Assembly (NCBI RefSeq): GCF_003363435.1
Contig: NZ_QRCT01000009.1
Location: forward strand, 62,001 to 126,000
From: Anaerosacchariphilus polymeriproducens
GTDB lineage: Bacteria; Bacillota; Clostridia; Lachnospirales; Lachnospiraceae
DNA length: 64,000 bases
Direction: 5' to 3'
Position 1 is the first letter of the stretch; each line of letters opens with the position of its first letter. Made by a program: the position numbers and the translations under genes. Of this stretch, positions 42,677 to 52,435 are shown piece after piece. The notes below the pieces were generated by a model. That model was not told where the DNA came from and made no database searches. It was given only the letters and a program-made list of their open reading frames with translations.

Positions 42677-44728
42677 ATGAAGTTAAAAAAACTAATTTGT
42701 TCAAGTATTATAATATGCTTATTTTTTGTATTAAATGTAATCCAGACAGAGGCTGCATCCTCAAATTGTACCAATATTAAATTACGAAATGTAGAAAAAA
42801 CATATTATGGGTTTCCGAATGATGCAAAAAAAGAAAAATTTGGTGGTGTTAAAAGTCCGGCTTTAAATTCAGAGTCTCATATTCAAGGTGTGGCTAAATG
42901 GAATGAATATCTCTTAGTTTCTCAAAATGTAACTCCTGCTATTGATTTTTACAATTTAAAGAATCATAGGTATGAAAAAAGTTTTCAATTCAATAATTTA
43001 AATATGGATGGTTTAGAATTAAAACATTATAGTGGTTGCCAGCAGATAGGAGATTATTTAGTAGTAGGAATAGAATCTACAGGTAATGAACCTCATAAAT
43101 CATATGTTTGTTTTTACGATATTGCAAACAATACAGAAGTAAGAAATTTAAGAATTGAACGTAAAACTGCCAAGGCTGGAGGGGTAGGAATTACAAATTA
43201 CACGAAAAATGGTAAAGAATATTATTGTTTAGCAGTATTAGATGGGGCACATGTAGATATTTATGAAACTGATAAGTCATTATCTGATCCCGCATGCAGT
43301 TTTAAAGGGCCTATTTGTAGTTTTGACTTTAATAATATTAATGGAGGGCAAGGTGATTATAGTAATATAAGTCTTGTTACAGATCAAAATCAAAATATAT
43401 ATTTCATGGCATATAGGTCAAATATGGTATATAAAAGTATCATAAAACAGAAAGTACCTCGTGAAGACTATTTAGATTTATACAGTTTAAAATTATCCGG
43501 GACAGAAGCAGATTGTAAAAAAATTGACTCCAGGCATGTAACAACACATCATTATAATACAGCTTTTAATACTTTCGGTCTTAATGCTGCCGGTTCTCAT
43601 TTCAGGTATTCGGGAGGATTAGAAATAATATCACCCGATAAAGCTAATGTTTGGGTTACTGGTCGGAATCCATTGAAAGTTTTAAATTATTTAGAAGTAA
43701 ATTCTTTTTCATCAGAAAGAGAATACGATCCAAATAATGTTACTATCTATGATAATGGGGATTTTAAAGGGAGATCTCAACTTCTTAGATCAGGTAAGTA
43801 TAATGACTCTGATTTAAAAATTGGGAATGATGCCTTAAGTTCTATCGAAATTCCAGACGGTAAGTTTGTAACGTTATTTGAGCATAAAGGTTTTCAAGGG
43901 GCTAGTCTTAACTTATTTGATAATACTAATATAGGTGTAGATTTTAATGATAAAACTTCATCAATTATTGTTACTCCGGTTACAAAGCTTTTCAAAAACA
44001 GAGATTTTACAGGAGATTCTTATAAGCTTAAGGCTGGACGATACAGTCAAGCTAATCAATTGGGAATCGGGAATGACACTTTGAATTCATTAGTAGTTCC
44101 GGAAGAATTGCTAGTTACTTTATATGAACATATTGATTTTAAAGGTCGTTCAAAAGTGATTGAGAATAGTACTTCATCTTTAGAAGATTTTAGTAACTTA
44201 ACTTCTTCTGTAATTGTTGAACCCGCAGTTACGCTTTACAAGGATCATTATTATAATGGGAATTCTAAAAAACTTAAGGCAGGACGTTATCCCATGTTTG
44301 AACAATTAGGAATTGGAGGCGATACTTTAAGCTCATTAAAAGTGCCACACGGATTAATGATAACGATTTATGAGCATCCAAATTTCCAAGGAAAATCCAA
44401 AAGCTTTACAGAAGATTCGGTTTATGTAGGGGATGAATTTAATGATGTAACTTCTTCCGTAATTATTGAACCTGTTGTAACAATCTATAAAGACAGTCAA
44501 TATAGAGGGAATTCTCAGGTCCTTAAAGTTGGCCATTATGCTCATTCTAATGAAATAGGAATTGGAAATGATGTTTTGAGTTCAATAGAAGTTCCTTATG
44601 GAATGAAGGTCACATTATATGAACATGGAGGTTTTAAAGGTAAAACAAGAACTTATATCGAAGATTCACCGACGCTTGATAGTTTTAATGATAAAACATC
44701 TGCCATTGTTGTTGAGAGTGTTCAGTAA
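42677..44728 (+). CDS. Secreted protein with four tandem beta/gamma-crystallin domains
   Basis: 683 residues. Signal peptide LICSSIIICLFFVLNVIQTEAAS. The N-terminal part (about 60-345) has repeated strand motifs (HIQGVAKWNEYLLVSQN, GDYLVVGIES) that may be a beta-propeller. Residues about 355-683 hold four beta/gamma-crystallin domains of about 80 residues, each opening with VTIYDNGDFKG-type strands. The family's Ca-binding (N/D)(N/D)xx(S/T)S signature recurs (NDALSS, NDKTSS, NDTLNS, GDTLSS, NDVTSS, NDVLSS). Likely an extracellular calcium-binding protein. GGAGAG precedes the ATG. Confidence 0.88.
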   Translation: MKLKKLICSSIIICLFFVLNVIQTEAASSNCTNIKLRNVEKTYYGFPNDAKKEKFGGVKSPALNSESHIQGVAKWNEYLLVSQNVTPAIDFYNLKNHRYEKSFQFNNLNMDGLELKHYSGCQQIGDYLVVGIESTGNEPHKSYVCFYDIANNTEVRNLRIERKTAKAGGVGITNYTKNGKEYYCLAVLDGAHVDIYETDKSLSDPACSFKGPICSFDFNNINGGQGDYSNISLVTDQNQNIYFMAYRSNMVYKSIIKQKVPREDYLDLYSLKLSGTEADCKKIDSRHVTTHHYNTAFNTFGLNAAGSHFRYSGGLEIISPDKANVWVTGRNPLKVLNYLEVNSFSSEREYDPNNVTIYDNGDFKGRSQLLRSGKYNDSDLKIGNDALSSIEIPDGKFVTLFEHKGFQGASLNLFDNTNIGVDFNDKTSSIIVTPVTKLFKNRDFTGDSYKLKAGRYSQANQLGIGNDTLNSLVVPEELLVTLYEHIDFKGRSKVIENSTSSLEDFSNLTSSVIVEPAVTLYKDHYYNGNSKKLKAGRYPMFEQLGIGGDTLSSLKVPHGLMITIYEHPNFQGKSKSFTEDSVYVGDEFNDVTSSVIIEPVVTIYKDSQYRGNSQVLKVGHYAHSNEIGIGNDVLSSIEVPYGMKVTLYEHGGFKGKTRTYIEDSPTLDSFNDKTSAIVVESVQ

Positions 44729-44769
44729 TAAAAATTAGTCACTTGTGTATAGATTTACAGAAGCAAAAG

Positions 44770-44818
44770 ACCGATTCACTTATAAAATTAAATTTAGTTA
44801 AGTGAATCGGTTTATTTT
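44770..44818. terminator. Bidirectional terminator between convergent genes
   Basis: ACCGATTCACTTA and TAAGTGAATCGGT form a 13-bp perfect stem, followed by a T-rich run on the plus strand. It ends the crystallin-domain gene and probably also the minus-strand RpiR gene ending at 44842. Confidence 0.85.
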
Positions 44819-44841
44819 TATTTTATAACATTGCAAAAAAT

Positions 44842-45708
44842 CTATTTTTGACGTCCGTCATATCTGTCATCCATAAAATTAATTGTTTTATGAAGATATT
44901 CAATATTCTTTTTTCTGTCAATATTATAGATACATCCAAAGACAACGTCCAACATATATTGTAAGGCTATATGGGAAGAGAATTGTGAAATTCTGTCTCT
45001 TAAATCCTCTTTGTCACTGATATAAAGATGGCGTGATATATATTGTGGATATAAATTACTGCCGGCTTTTCCAATCAGAACGATTGGTATCTTTTTATCA
45101 TACAATGCTTTTATAATTGGCAAAATGAAAGAAGCCTTACCAGAATAGGAAAGTATAAGCGCGACATGCTCATGATTAGATGCAAGAACATTCATCCTTT
45201 GATTATAAAAAGATTTTGGACAATTAACGATTCTGCCTATTGTCAGCATCTTATCCTGAAAATTTTCTGCAGGGTTAAGATTGTGTGCATGTGTATAAAT
45301 ATCAATTATTTTTGCATCATGAAGCAGATTCGTTATGATGGAAAGTTGTTTTAAGTCGATGTAATTGTAGGTGTCTCTAATTGTAATTTCATATAGCTTA
45401 AGAAGTCTGTCAGCTATCATTTGTTGCGTATCGTCTTGCTCAAAAGGATAATTTACATTAATTATGTTTTTATCTTTCGTAATTATTTGTAAATCTTGTG
45501 CTAATTTTACTTTTAATTCATTAAAACCATAAAACCCGATTTTCTTACAAAATCTATGGATAGATGATTTTGAAGTATAAATCGTTTCAGATAATTGTTG
45601 AATAGATAAATTAATAACTTTTTCTTTATTTTGTAAAATATAATTTGCAATATCATTTTCAACCGGCGTTAAGGTATCACATAATTTTATCATATTTTCC
45701 AGCAACAT
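44842..45708 (-). CDS. MurR/RpiR family regulator of the GH4 sugar genes
   Basis: 288 residues: an N-terminal RpiR helix-turn-helix (about 15-75, LSIQQLSETIYTSKSSIHRFCKKIG) and a SIS domain (about 115-270, IDIYTHAHNLNPAENF, LSYSGKASFILPIIKAL). It is divergent from the GH4 gene, so it probably controls that gene in response to a sugar phosphate. The ATG at 45708 follows GGAGG; a frame extension of five codons is possible. Confidence 0.85.
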   Translation of the reverse strand: MLLENMIKLCDTLTPVENDIANYILQNKEKVINLSIQQLSETIYTSKSSIHRFCKKIGFYGFNELKVKLAQDLQIITKDKNIINVNYPFEQDDTQQMIADRLLKLYEITIRDTYNYIDLKQLSIITNLLHDAKIIDIYTHAHNLNPAENFQDKMLTIGRIVNCPKSFYNQRMNVLASNHEHVALILSYSGKASFILPIIKALYDKKIPIVLIGKAGSNLYPQYISRHLYISDKEDLRDRISQFSSHIALQYMLDVVFGCIYNIDRKKNIEYLHKTINFMDDRYDGRQK

Positions 45709-45871
45709 AAAGTTAACCTCCATCCTCTTTAGTATGTATTCATTTTAATATATCTTTTTTTTAAATACTAGTTATTTCTAAATAAGGATTCTTAAAAGTT
45801 TCAAAAAGTTTCAAAAGTGTGATGAATACACTATTAATTTTGAAAAAAAATACCAGCTTTCACAATTAATA

Positions 45872-45900
45872 TTGACTTTGTAAACCCTGGATTATATATT
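45872..45900 (+). promoter_or_regulatory. Promoter of the GH4/GalM operon
   Basis: TTGACT (45872-45877), 17 bp, TATATT (45895-45900), about 30 nt before the start codon. Upstream lie repeated AGTTTCAAAA boxes (about 45797-45820) that could be a regulator site. Confidence 0.6.
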
Positions 45901-45928
45901 ACAGAAAAGTATTGAAAAGGAGGAACGG

Positions 45929-47311
45929 ATGATGATGAAGGAAGGAATTAAAATTGTAACAATCGGTGGTGGCAGCAGTTATACGCCCGAATTAATGGAA
46001 GGTTTTATAAAACGATATGAAGAATTGCCAATCAGAGAAATATGGTTAGTTGATATAGAGGAAGGAAGTAAAAAATTAAAGATAGTAGGAGAGCTCGCAC
46101 AGAGGATGTGGAATGCGACTTCATATAAAGTCAAAGTATATACGACTTTAAATAGAAGAGAAGCGTTAAAAGATGCAGACTTCGTGACGACTCAGTTTCG
46201 CGTGGGTCTTTTAGATGCAAGAGTCAAAGATGAACGTATACCATTACGACATGGTATGTTGGGGCAGGAAACCAACGGGGCTGGTGGGATTTTTAAGGCA
46301 TTCCGTACCATTCCTGTTATGAAAGAAATCGTTGCGGATATGAGAGAATTATGTCCGGACGCATGGTTGATTAATTTTACTAATCCAAGCGGAATAATTA
46401 CAGAGACAGTGATAAAACATTTTGGATGGAAAAAATGCATTGGGTTATGTAATATTCCTATCATATCAATGATGTCTGAACTAGAAGTACTTCATAAAAA
46501 AGCTGAGGAATTGGATTTTCAATTTTTTGGACTAAATCATTTTCATTGGCATAAAACATTTGATAAACGTGGAAATGATTTGACTCATGAATTAATAGAG
46601 CATATAAATGAGAAAGGGGTAGGTACGCCTGCCAATATTTATCGGGCAGATTTTCCTATTGAATTGCATCATACAATGAATTTGTTACCTTGTGCTTACC
46701 ATAGTTACTATTATATGCAGAAAGAAATGCTCGAACACTGCCTGCAGGAATTTAGAGAAGGAGGTACACGGGCAGAACAAATGAAAGAAGTAGAAGAGAG
46801 TTTATTTGCATTGTATAAAAATACAGATTTAAGCAAAAAGCCTGAAGAGTTATCGAAACGCGGAGGAGCATATTATAGTGATGCTGCATGTGAATGCATC
46901 AGTGCTATTTACAATGATAAAAAGATTCATATGGTTGTCAGTACAGAGAATAAAGGTGCAATCCCATGTTTAGCTACAGATTCAGTTGTTGAGGTCTCTT
47001 CTATAATATCTGCAAGAGGAGCACAGCCATTGGCTTGGGGAAAATTACGTTCTGGTCAAAAAGGCTGGCTGCAGATCATGAAGGCTATGGAAGAGTGTAC
47101 CATAGAAGCTGCCTTAACAGGAAATTATGGACTTGCTCTTGAAGCATTTACAATGAATCCATTAATTGAGAGTGGCTGGGGAGCACGAGAAGTGTTGGAT
47201 GAATTGTTGATAGCACATGAAAAATATCTCCCACAGTTTAAAGAGAAAATACAAGAGTTAAAGAAAAAGGGTAAAAAACTTACGGATTCTGTTGTAATAA
47301 ATTTAATGTAA
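45929..47311 (+). CDS. Glycoside hydrolase family 4, 6-phospho-beta-glucosidase type
   Basis: 460 residues. N-terminal NAD-binding IVTIGGGSSYTPELMEGF, then DADFVTTQFRVG, the HGMLGQETNGAGG motif and INFTNPSG. The CNIPI motif carries the metal-binding cysteine and is the version found in 6-phospho-beta-glucosidases rather than alpha-enzymes. GH4 enzymes need NAD and Mn and cleave 6-phosphoglucosides made by a PTS. No PTS is in the window. AAAGGAGG precedes the ATG. Confidence 0.88.
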   Translation: MMMKEGIKIVTIGGGSSYTPELMEGFIKRYEELPIREIWLVDIEEGSKKLKIVGELAQRMWNATSYKVKVYTTLNRREALKDADFVTTQFRVGLLDARVKDERIPLRHGMLGQETNGAGGIFKAFRTIPVMKEIVADMRELCPDAWLINFTNPSGIITETVIKHFGWKKCIGLCNIPIISMMSELEVLHKKAEELDFQFFGLNHFHWHKTFDKRGNDLTHELIEHINEKGVGTPANIYRADFPIELHHTMNLLPCAYHSYYYMQKEMLEHCLQEFREGGTRAEQMKEVEESLFALYKNTDLSKKPEELSKRGGAYYSDAACECISAIYNDKKIHMVVSTENKGAIPCLATDSVVEVSSIISARGAQPLAWGKLRSGQKGWLQIMKAMEECTIEAALTGNYGLALEAFTMNPLIESGWGAREVLDELLIAHEKYLPQFKEKIQELKKKGKKLTDSVVINLM

Positions 47312-47328
47312 TAAGGATGAAAATGATT

Positions 47329-48372
47329 ATGAGCGTTAAAAAAGAAATATATGGGAAAAACAAAGATGGAAGGGATGTCTTTCTATTTAGTATACAAAAT
47401 GCAAATGGAATGACAGCTAAAGTAACAAATTATGGAGCTGTTTTAGTATCGTTACTGGTTAAAAATAAGTTAGGTACATTCCTTGATGTAGTACTTGGAT
47501 ATAATAAATTAGAGGAGTACTTTGATAATTACCCAATGTTTGGAGCGACTGTAGGAAGAAATGTAAATCGGATTGAGAATGCAGAATTTCAAATTGATGG
47601 AATTGTTTTTAAACTTGCAAAAAATAGAGGGAGACATAATATCCATAGTGATAAGGAAAAAGGATTTCATAAAGTATTATGGGATTTTGAAATTACGGAT
47701 GAAAATTCAGTGAAATTCTACTATGTCAGTCGTGATGGCGAACAGGGTTTTCCTGGAAATCTAAAGGTTTCGGTTACATATTCTGTTAGTGAGGAAAATG
47801 GATTAATTATTTCATATAGTGGGATAAGTGACAAAAAGACATTAATAAATATGACTAATCATACTTATTTCAATTTAGGAGGACATGATAGTGGGGAAAT
47901 TTTGGATACGGAAGTTTCTATCAATGCGAAAAATTACACGCCAGTAAATGAAGATATAATACCAACTGGTGAAATACATGCAGTTTCTGGTACACCAATG
48001 GATTTTTCTGTTCCTAAATTAATTGAAGAAGTAATCAATACGGATTTTTTGCAGCTTAAATTTGCTGGAGGATTTGATCATAATTATATGATTGAGAATC
48101 CGCATACAGGTCTTAGAAAAATTGCTGAAGCTAAGAATCATTTTCAAGGAATTACGATGGAGGTATATTCTGATTTACCGGGAATGCAGTTTTATACAGG
48201 AAATTCCTTGAAAAAAATGCAGGGAAAGAATGAGGGGATTTACGGAAAATACAGTGGATTCTGTATGGAGCCACAATATTTTCCAAACAGCATAAACGTA
48301 GAAGGATTTGAAAAACCTGTATTTGATAAGGGAAAAGAGTATAAAACATCAACCATTTATCAGTTTGTCTGA
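47329..48372 (+). CDS. galM: Aldose 1-epimerase (galactose mutarotase)
   Basis: 347 residues. VTNYGAVLVSLLV at the start, GATVGRNVNRI (the R is a substrate-binding residue), NMTNHTYFNLGG (catalytic H) and FDHNYMIE (metal or base H/D) and GFCMEPQYFPNSIN (catalytic E) are the family motifs. It interconverts sugar anomers and follows the GH4 gene by 17 nt. Three in-frame ATGs (47317, 47323, 47329) lie close together; 47329 has the best spacing from AAGGA. Confidence 0.9.
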   Translation: MSVKKEIYGKNKDGRDVFLFSIQNANGMTAKVTNYGAVLVSLLVKNKLGTFLDVVLGYNKLEEYFDNYPMFGATVGRNVNRIENAEFQIDGIVFKLAKNRGRHNIHSDKEKGFHKVLWDFEITDENSVKFYYVSRDGEQGFPGNLKVSVTYSVSEENGLIISYSGISDKKTLINMTNHTYFNLGGHDSGEILDTEVSINAKNYTPVNEDIIPTGEIHAVSGTPMDFSVPKLIEEVINTDFLQLKFAGGFDHNYMIENPHTGLRKIAEAKNHFQGITMEVYSDLPGMQFYTGNSLKKMQGKNEGIYGKYSGFCMEPQYFPNSINVEGFEKPVFDKGKEYKTSTIYQFV

Positions 48373-48439
48373 TACATTTTCAGTTAACATATTTCAGTTA
48401 AAATTGGAACCTGGTAAAAAGAATATTTTATTTTAGGAT

Positions 48440-48486
48440 ATATTGCAGATTAAGGAATAGAACTTCCGAAATCTGCAATATTTTCA
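48440..48486 (+). terminator. Terminator after galM
   Basis: ATATTGCAGATT and AATCTGCAATAT form a perfect 12-bp stem with an 18-nt loop, then TTTTC. Confidence 0.75.
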
Positions 48487-48636
48487 TTTCCTCAACTTTT
48501 TTTAACATGTTAAAAATATAATTTATTCAAATGCAGAGTGAAGTTGACGCATGACAAAATATCTTTTAATATAATATAAGAAAATAACTAAAAATAAGTA
48601 TGTAAAAAATGAAGGGAATATCATACGAATAATATC

Positions 48637-49275
48637 TTATTTTTTAATATAGCGATAAACGGTCGGTTCTGAAATGTTAAGTTGTCTTGCTATCTCTGAG
48701 ACTGCACCTTTCATTGATAAAATGCCCTGTTCATTTAATTGATGTACAAGATCGATTTTTTCCTGCATTGACATGCGTGAAGGTGGGACACAGGCATTCC
48801 GGATTGCAGTCTGCACCAAATCATGAAGCAGATCGTTAACATTGTTATAGCTGTTTAAGTTCTCATGAAATTCCTGATCTTGATGAAACAGAGAAAAATC
48901 ATGCATTAAAAGATCGAAATCGCTTTTCATCTTTTGGATAATAGATAAATCCCGGTTGATACAGATCATACCAATAAGACGGCCTTCATTTTTTAAAAAG
49001 TAAGTCGATGACAGAAAATTTTTATCTTTGCTTTTGGCAGTGTAGTTCGAAAGAAAATCAAGATCTTTATATTTTGGGTCATTACTTATCTGAATAGCAA
49101 TATCTGTAATGGGACTGCCGATTTTTCGGTTGGAATGATAGCCATTGGCAATGGCAACAACAGAATGTTCCGGCTTTGATAGATCATGTAGCAGTACTTC
49201 GCAACTGGGACCTAATAAGTTTGCAATAAATGGTACGATTGGTAGGTAAAGATTGATGATTTCCTGATCAGTCAT
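48637..49275 (-). CDS. YheO/DauR-like PAS-HTH regulator
   Basis: 212 residues: an N-terminal YheO-like PAS domain (about 8-115, LLHDLSKPEHSVVAIANG, MICINRDLS) and a C-terminal helix-turn-helix (about 160-210, AVSEIARQLNISEPTVYRYIKK). Members sense small molecules and often control amino-acid catabolism. Divergent from sstT-sdaAB-sdaAA, so it likely controls serine use. I took the ATG at 49275 (GAAAGGA upstream); the frame extends 26 codons further without support. Confidence 0.85.
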   Translation of the reverse strand: MTDQEIINLYLPIVPFIANLLGPSCEVLLHDLSKPEHSVVAIANGYHSNRKIGSPITDIAIQISNDPKYKDLDFLSNYTAKSKDKNFLSSTYFLKNEGRLIGMICINRDLSIIQKMKSDFDLLMHDFSLFHQDQEFHENLNSYNNVNDLLHDLVQTAIRNACVPPSRMSMQEKIDLVHQLNEQGILSMKGAVSEIARQLNISEPTVYRYIKK

Positions 49276-49393
49276 AGTTTTAGTCCTTTCATTAAAACAG
49301 TGTTTGGTCATATTTTGAAAAAATAAAATCAATATTATCAAAATTTTGTGCATTGCTCACAATGTTATTGGTATATCCTTATCAAATTAATTT

Positions 49394-49479
49394 AATATGT
49401 GATAAAAAATATTGCAAAGAGATAAAAAATTTGTTATAATAAACAAACAATCACTCTGATAAAAATATTATCACATATT
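49394..49479. promoter_or_regulatory. 12-bp inverted repeat flanking the sstT promoter, candidate operator
   Basis: AATATGTGATAA (49394-49405) is the exact reverse complement of TTATCACATATT (49468-49479). The two arms lie 62 bp apart and flank the promoter at 49412-49440. A dimeric regulator binding both arms, such as the divergent YheO-type protein, would form a loop. Confidence 0.5.
49412..49440 (+). promoter_or_regulatory. Promoter of the sstT-sdaAB-sdaAA operon
   Basis: TTGCAA (49412-49417), 17 bp, TATAAT (49435-49440). Confidence 0.7.
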
Positions 49480-49512
49480 TACAAAAAGGTAAATAGGAGA
49501 AGGGAGAAAGAA

Positions 49513-50748
49513 ATGAAATTTATTAAGAAATGGAACGAAATATCTTTGATTAAAAGAATTATAGGGGGGATGGTCATTGGTGCCTGTCTGGGATTATTGG
49601 TTCCAAAATTTACGGCAATTGGCATCCTTGGCGATTTATTTGTAGGAGCATTAAAGGCAATTGCTCCGATACTTGTATTTATTTTAGTTATGAATTCATT
49701 GGCACAGGCAAAAGCAGGTCATAATGGAAATATGGCGAATGTACTTAGCCTGTATGCGATTGGTACGCTTGGTTCTGCTCTGATTGCTGTAGTCGCAAAC
49801 TTCTTATTTCCAGTCAGTATCATGTTAACTACAGAGGTAGTAGATACGAGTTCTGCACCGAGTGGGATAGTAGAAGTATTGAAGACATTGTTGCTTAATG
49901 CAGTTGATAATCCAATTCATGCATTGATATCGGCAAATTATATTGGAGTTCTGGTTTGGGCTTGTATTTTTGGTATCGCTTTAAAGCATGCCAATAAAGA
50001 AACAAAAATAGTCATAAACAATTTGTCGGATGCCACTTCAATGGTTGTTAGATGGGTCATTTCATGTGCACCGTTCGGTATTCTTGGATTGGTATTTACA
50101 ACTGTTTCCGCAAATGGTTTAGATGTATTTACCACATACGGAAAGCTGATTGGGCTTTTAGTAGGCTGTATGCTGGTTGTTGTATTAGTCTACAATCCGT
50201 TGGTTGTATTCTTATGTATCAAACAGAATCCATATCCACTGGTATTAAAATGCTTAAAAGAAAGTGCTATAACAGCATTTTTTACTAGAAGTTCTGCAGC
50301 AAATATTCCTGTCAATATGGAATTATGTAAAGAATTGGGATTGGATGAAGATAATTATTCAGTCTCTATCCCTTTAGGAGCAACGATTAATATGGCAGGA
50401 GCGGCAATTGTTATTACAACGATGACACTTTCCGCAACTCATGTGCTTGGAATTGCTGTTGACTTTCCGGCAGCCGTTGTTCTTTGTATTCTTTCTGCGG
50501 TAGCAGCAGCTGGTACATCCGGTGTTGCAGGCGGAAGTCTAATGTTGATTCCACTTGCCTGTAGTTTGTTTGGCATTTCCAATGATATTGCTATGCAAGT
50601 AGTTGCTGTTGGGTTTATCATTAGTTTTATTCAGGATTCCTGTGAAACTGCTTTAAATTCTTCAACGGATGTGTTGTTTACAGCAACTGCGGAGTTCCGT
50701 TTATGGAAAAAAGCTGGAAAAGAGATTGTTATTAATAAAAAGGCATAG
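49513..50748 (+). CDS. sstT: Serine/threonine:sodium symporter SstT
   Basis: 411 residues, dicarboxylate/amino acid:cation symporter (DAACS) family, about eight membrane segments. The SSAANIPVNMELCKELGLDEDNYSVSIP region, then GATINMAGAA and DSCETALNSSTD are SstT motifs. It imports serine or threonine with sodium. The two serine dehydratase genes follow 11 nt later, so the operon imports and degrades serine. AGGAGAAGGGAG precedes the ATG. Confidence 0.92.
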   Translation: MKFIKKWNEISLIKRIIGGMVIGACLGLLVPKFTAIGILGDLFVGALKAIAPILVFILVMNSLAQAKAGHNGNMANVLSLYAIGTLGSALIAVVANFLFPVSIMLTTEVVDTSSAPSGIVEVLKTLLLNAVDNPIHALISANYIGVLVWACIFGIALKHANKETKIVINNLSDATSMVVRWVISCAPFGILGLVFTTVSANGLDVFTTYGKLIGLLVGCMLVVVLVYNPLVVFLCIKQNPYPLVLKCLKESAITAFFTRSSAANIPVNMELCKELGLDEDNYSVSIPLGATINMAGAAIVITTMTLSATHVLGIAVDFPAAVVLCILSAVAAAGTSGVAGGSLMLIPLACSLFGISNDIAMQVVAVGFIISFIQDSCETALNSSTDVLFTATAEFRLWKKAGKEIVINKKA

Positions 50749-50759
50749 AGGGGATTCTA

Positions 50760-51419
50760 ATGGATATATTTGATATTATCGGTCCGGTTATGATCGGACC
50801 GTCGAGTTCTCATACAGCGGGAGCTGTCCGGATAGGACGGATTGCCTACAAATTATTAAATGAACTGCCGATACGGGCAGAAATTGGATTGTGTGGAAGT
50901 TTTGCCCAGACATATAAAGGTCATGGAACTGACAAGGCATTATTAGCAGGAATCATGAATATGCATACGGATGATATAAGAATTCGAAATGCACAAGAAG
51001 TTGCGAAGTCTATGGGGATTCAATATCATTTATATACAACACAAATCAAAGGGGCACATCCGAATACAGTGGAGATTTATTTGGTTGGAAAATCTGGTAA
51101 TGAATGTCGGATGCAGGGAGCATCTGTTGGCGGCGGCAATATTGAAATCCGCTCTGTAAATGGAATGGAAGTTGAGTTTAAAGCACAGCAAAATACATTA
51201 TTGGTTTTACATCGTGATGTAAAAGGTACGATTGCAGCAGTATCAAACAGCGTAGCAGCTTCTGGTATGAATATTGGAAATTTCCAGTTGTGCAGGCCGA
51301 AAAAAGGGCACGAAGGACTCATGACAATTGAAGTGGATGGAGATGTAAAAGAAGAAGATGTTATAAAGCTAAAAAGTTTGCCAAATGTTATCAATGTAGT
51401 GTTGGTAAGGGCTTTATAG
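50760..51419 (+). CDS. sdaAB: L-serine dehydratase beta subunit
   Basis: 219 residues. IGPSSSHTAGAVRIGR is the conserved start of the iron-sulfur serine dehydratase beta domain; an ACT domain closes the protein (LLVLHRDVKGTIAAVSNSVAA). With the alpha subunit it forms the 4Fe-4S L-serine dehydratase that converts serine to pyruvate and ammonia. The gene starts 11 nt after sstT. Confidence 0.93.
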   Translation: MDIFDIIGPVMIGPSSSHTAGAVRIGRIAYKLLNELPIRAEIGLCGSFAQTYKGHGTDKALLAGIMNMHTDDIRIRNAQEVAKSMGIQYHLYTTQIKGAHPNTVEIYLVGKSGNECRMQGASVGGGNIEIRSVNGMEVEFKAQQNTLLVLHRDVKGTIAAVSNSVAASGMNIGNFQLCRPKKGHEGLMTIEVDGDVKEEDVIKLKSLPNVINVVLVRAL

Positions 51420-51429
51420 GAGGATATAA

Positions 51430-52302
51430 ATGGAATTTGATTCAATTCAGCAACTGCTTACTATGGCAGAGAAAGAAAAGCTTACAATATCAGAGCTGAC
51501 CTTGCAGACGCAGGCACAGCAGTGTGAATGTTCCGAAGAAGAGATATATGATCAAATGGCAGAAAACCTCCATGTTATGTTAGAGGCGATAAAAAACGGA
51601 AGCGTGAAAGATATCAAATCCACTAGCGGTCTTACTGGCGGGGATGGCTGGCGTATGAGTCAATATGCAAAAAAGAAAGGTATCTTGGGCGAATTTTTTA
51701 ACCGGTCTATTACATATGCCATTGCAGTTTCAGAATATAATGCAGCTATGGGAAAAATAGTAGCGAGTCCAACAGCTGGGAGCTGTGGTATTCTTCCGGG
51801 AACTATCATATCAATGATGGAAGAGAGAAAACTTCCAGAGAAGAGTGCTGTTATGGCATTGTTCACAGCAGGGGCATTTGGAATGGTAATTGCCAAAAAT
51901 GCAAGCCTAGCAGGAGCCGAAGGTGGTTGTCAGGCTGAGTGCGGAAGTGCTTCTGCAATGGGAGCAGCGGCTTTGGTAGAAATGGCAGGCGGAACACCTG
52001 AAATGTCTGCAAATGCCTGTGCGATAGCGTTGAAAAATCAACTTGGTCTTGTTTGCGATCCGGTAGCAGGGTTAGTAGAAGTTCCTTGTATAAAGAGGAA
52101 CGCTGCCGGTGTTAGTATTGCATTTACTGCAGCAGAAATGGCACTTGCAGGAATTAAAAGTGTAATACCCGCAGATGAAGTCATTGAGGCAATGCGTCAG
52201 ATTGGAGAGACGATGCCTTGCGCATTACGGGAAACCGGACAAGGGGGATTAGCTGTATCCGCGACCGGAATTCGGTTAAAAAAAGAAATATTTGGTGATT
52301 AA
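51430..52302 (+). CDS. sdaAA: L-serine dehydratase alpha subunit, Fe-S dependent
   Basis: 290 residues. TSGLTGGDGWRMSQYAKKKG, SPTAGSCGILPG, GAEGGCQAECGSASAMG and CDPVAGLVEVPCIKRN carry the cysteines of the catalytic 4Fe-4S cluster. AGGAGG lies in the 10-nt gap from sdaAB. Last gene of the operon, followed by a terminator. Confidence 0.93.
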   Translation: MEFDSIQQLLTMAEKEKLTISELTLQTQAQQCECSEEEIYDQMAENLHVMLEAIKNGSVKDIKSTSGLTGGDGWRMSQYAKKKGILGEFFNRSITYAIAVSEYNAAMGKIVASPTAGSCGILPGTIISMMEERKLPEKSAVMALFTAGAFGMVIAKNASLAGAEGGCQAECGSASAMGAAALVEMAGGTPEMSANACAIALKNQLGLVCDPVAGLVEVPCIKRNAAGVSIAFTAAEMALAGIKSVIPADEVIEAMRQIGETMPCALRETGQGGLAVSATGIRLKKEIFGD

Positions 52303-52308
52303 CTATAT

Positions 52309-52347
52309 AAGCCTTGTTTCATAGTAAATCTATGGAATGGGGCTTTT
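52309..52347 (+). terminator. Terminator after sdaAA
   Basis: AAGCCTTGTTTCATAG and CTATGGAATGGGGCTT pair along 16 bp when G-U pairs are allowed, with a 5-nt loop and a short T end. Confidence 0.7.
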
Positions 52348-52435
52348 ATGATATAAGGAGTTATCATTTAGAAACCTTGCATTATATACAGTAATTCACA
52401 TATATTGAAGTAAAACTAAAATTAAAGTGAGTATT

